In this document: piece by piece, positions 5,911-7,333 of the stretch
Layout of the letters: every line of letters begins with the position of its first letter
How positions within the stretch are numbered: the stretch's first letter is position 1
Assembly (NCBI GenBank): GCA_039933775.1
Contig: JBDTNK010000086.1
Span: 1-7,333 of the forward strand
Length of the DNA stretch: 7,333 nt
Origin: JBDTNK01 sp039933775
GTDB lineage: Bacteria > Chloroflexota > Limnocylindria > QHBO01
Direction of reading: 5' to 3'
The notes under the pieces: model-generated
Seen by the model: the letters and a program-made list of their open reading frames with translations, nothing else
Database searches by the model: none
What the model was told of the DNA's origin: nothing
Position numbers and translations under genes: made by a program

Positions 5911-6720
5911 CTACTCCACGAGGAAGCGGCGCAGGAACTGCCGCGTGGCGTCCTCCTGAGGGGCGTTGAGGACCTGTTCCGGCGGTCCTTGCTCGATGAT
6001 TCGGCCAGCTTCCATGAACACGACGCGGTCCGCCGCCTGGCGGGCGAAATGCATCTCGTGGGTGACGACGAGCATGGTCGTGCCGTCGTGCGCGAGCTGC
6101 TCCATGACGCGCAGCACCTCGCCGATGAGCTCCGGATCGAGCGCCGACGTCGGCTCGTCGAAGAGGAGGACATCGGGCTCCATGCAGAGGGCACGCGCGA
6201 TGGCGACGCGTTGCTTCTGTCCGCCGGAGAGCCGGCTCGGGTACTCGTTGCGCTTGTCGGCCAGGCCGACCTTTTCGAGGTAGCGGTCGGCGAGCTCCAC
6301 GGCGCGACGTTCGTCCAGACGGCGCACGCGGACGGGCGCCTCGATGCAGTTCCCGAGCGCCGTCATGTGCGGGAAAAGGTTGAACTCCTGGAAGACCATG
6401 CCCGCGTTCATCCGCAGCCGACGGATGCGCTCGGAGTGCCGGCGGTCCCGCGCATGCAGCGGGTCGGCCTCGACGCGGACACCGGAGATCTCGACCGAGC
6501 CGATCGTCGGCTCCTCGAGAAAGTTCAGGCAGCGCAGGAGCGTCGTCTTGCCGCTTCCGGAGCGCCCGATGATCATCACCGCCTCGCGCTGATGGACGTC
6601 GAGGTCCACGCCACGCAGGACGTGAAGATCACCGAAGAACTTCTCGATGTTGCGCGCGCGGAGGATGACCTCCCCCAGGTGTGCCGGCATGGCCGAGCCG
6701 TAGCCGCTGGCCGCGGTCAT
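5911..6720 (-). CDS. Polar amino-acid ABC transporter ATP-binding protein (GlnQ/HisP type)
   Basis: Cytoplasmic ATPase that powers an importer of polar amino acids or a related solute; 269 residues, slightly long because of a ~17-residue N-terminal extension. Motifs in order: Walker A GRSGSGKT (52-59), Q-loop Q111 in VFQEFNLFPHMT, signature LSGGQ (164-168), Walker B VLLFDE (184-189) with D-loop SALD (192-195), and the switch histidine H221 in VVTHEM. The FQEFNLFPHMT and RCLNFLEEPT stretches are typical of the GlnQ/HisP/ArtP branch. The ATG at 6720 overlaps the permease stop (ATGA), which supports this start and coupled translation; an internal ATG at residue 11 is an alternative. The exact substrate cannot be read. 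The stop is followed 15 bp later by the inverted-repeat element, and no T-tailed terminator hairpin is seen. Confidence 0.95.
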   Translation of the reverse strand: MTAASGYGSAMPAHLGEVILRARNIEKFFGDLHVLRGVDLDVHQREAVMIIGRSGSGKTTLLRCLNFLEEPTIGSVEISGVRVEADPLHARDRRHSERIRRLRMNAGMVFQEFNLFPHMTALGNCIEAPVRVRRLDERRAVELADRYLEKVGLADKRNEYPSRLSGGQKQRVAIARALCMEPDVLLFDEPTSALDPELIGEVLRVMEQLAHDGTTMLVVTHEMHFARQAADRVVFMEAGRIIEQGPPEQVLNAPQEDATRQFLRRFLVE

Positions 6721-7333
6721 CGGTCAGACCTGGCCATTCGCTTCTCGAGCTTCTCCTGGAAGAAGCTGAAGATGATGGTGAGCGCCCAGTAGACGGCCGC
6801 GGCGATCAGGAAGGCCTGCAGGGAGTGGAACGTCTGCGTGCCTGCCCGGGTCGCACGCCAGAGCAGCTCCTGCACGGCGATCGTGCTGACCAGTGCCGAG
6901 TCCTTGATCATCGCCACGAAGTCGTTGCCGATGGCCGGGATCACGATCCGGAAGGCCTGCGGCAGGACGATGCGGCGCATGACGTCGCGCTCCGGCATGC
7001 CCAGCGCCTGCGCCGCCTCGCGCTGGCCGCGCGGGACGGCCTGGATGCCCGCGCGGAAAACTTCGGTCATGTAGGCGCCGTAGTTGAAGCCCAGGGCCAG
7101 GATGCCGCACACGAGGGCATCGAGGCGCACACCCATCTGCGGCAGGGCGAAGTAGAAGAAGAAGATCTGCACGAGAAGCGGCGTGCCGCGCACGAGCGAG
7201 ACGTAGAGCGACGCGACCGAGTAGATGATCGCGTTCGACGAGAGTCGCGCGATGGCGCCGAGGATCGCGAGCACCGTCGCCAGCACGATCGACGTGACGC
7301 AGATGAAGATGGTGATCCCGGTGCCGCCCAGGA
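6717..7333 (-). CDS. Polar amino-acid ABC transporter permease (HisM/GlnP type), N-terminus cut by window
   Basis: Membrane subunit of the same importer. The frame is open to the right edge (about 204 residues visible), and residues before the GTG at 7286 (LGGTGITIFICVTSI) continue the first membrane helix, so the gene starts outside the window. Membrane segments are seen around ITIFICVTSIVLATVLAILG, SLVRGTPLLVQIFFFYFALP, ALVCGILALGFNYGAYMTEVF, AFRIVIPAIGN and FLIAAAVYWALTIIFSFF. The cytoplasmic EAA loop reads GQREAAQALGM...RIVLPQAFRIVIPAIGN, the coupling contact for the ATPase. GTPLLVQ and the GYMTEVF-like GAYMTEVFRAGI are signatures of the HisMQ family. The binding protein gene is not in the window and is probably upstream on the minus strand. 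Its stop overlaps the ATPase start by 4 nt. Confidence 0.95.
   Translation of the reverse strand, partial: LGGTGITIFICVTSIVLATVLAILGAIARLSSNAIIYSVASLYVSLVRGTPLLVQIFFFYFALPQMGVRLDALVCGILALGFNYGAYMTEVFRAGIQAVPRGQREAAQALGMPERDVMRRIVLPQAFRIVIPAIGNDFVAMIKDSALVSTIAVQELLWRATRAGTQTFHSLQAFLIAAAVYWALTIIFSFFQEKLEKRMARSDR

Noticed and set aside
5640..5920. Target-site duplication around the 228-bp element
   Set aside because: Left flank (GTCGCGC) and right flank (TCGAGCC) share no convincing direct repeat at the element borders.
5737..6792. 351-codon plus-strand open frame
   Set aside because: Mostly antisense to the ABC ATPase, whose Walker, signature and switch motifs show the coding strand. The product has no recognisable domain.
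1..7333. CRISPR array or tandem direct-repeat array
   Set aside because: No regularly spaced repeat was seen anywhere in the window.

Overview
The window looks like chromosomal DNA from a GC-rich bacterium. My best guess is Chloroflexota (Limnocylindria-like) or a near relative. This is inference, from the high GC content, the variant polymerase motif CRGSAPGS in DnaE, which I recall from Chloroflexota, and several genes with no Shine-Dalgarno sequence. No ribosomal or other phylogenetic marker is present to settle it.

Layout. (1) Positions 1-364, minus strand: a type II toxin-antitoxin pair, a ribbon-helix-helix antitoxin followed by a PIN-domain toxin that overlaps it by 4 nt and runs off the left edge. 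(2) Positions 365-450: a short divergent intergenic region with an inverted repeat that overlaps possible -10 elements on both strands. (3) Positions 451-4221, plus: dnaE, the replicative DNA polymerase III alpha subunit. It is complete, with an apparently intact PHP metal site and a long linker leading to an extra C-terminal domain. (4) Positions 4249-4719, plus: a small basic protein with a winged-helix-like core, 27 nt after dnaE. (5) Positions 4727-4918, minus: a 63-residue zinc-ribbon protein, convergent with the previous gene. (6) Positions 4970-5734, plus: an XRE-type helix-turn-helix joined to a PD-(D/E)XK nuclease-like domain, divergent from the zinc-ribbon gene. (7) Positions 5668-5895: a 228-bp segment bounded by perfect 20-bp inverted repeats; it resembles a MITE or IS remnant and covers the 3' end of gene 6. 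(8) Positions 5911-7333, minus: the end of a polar amino-acid ABC importer operon, with a permease (N-terminus cut by the window) coupled by a 4-nt overlap to a GlnQ-type ATPase.

How the genes relate. DnaE is housekeeping and the ABC genes are routine uptake functions. The more accessory material is the toxin-antitoxin pair beside dnaE and the zinc-ribbon/HTH-nuclease pair with its palindrome. The inverted-repeat element appears to have supplied the last ~22 codons of the HTH-nuclease gene. I see no CRISPR array, tRNA, rRNA, intact transposase gene or phage gene. The best candidates for something under-described are the HTH-PD-(D/E)XK protein with its neighbours and the 228-bp element.
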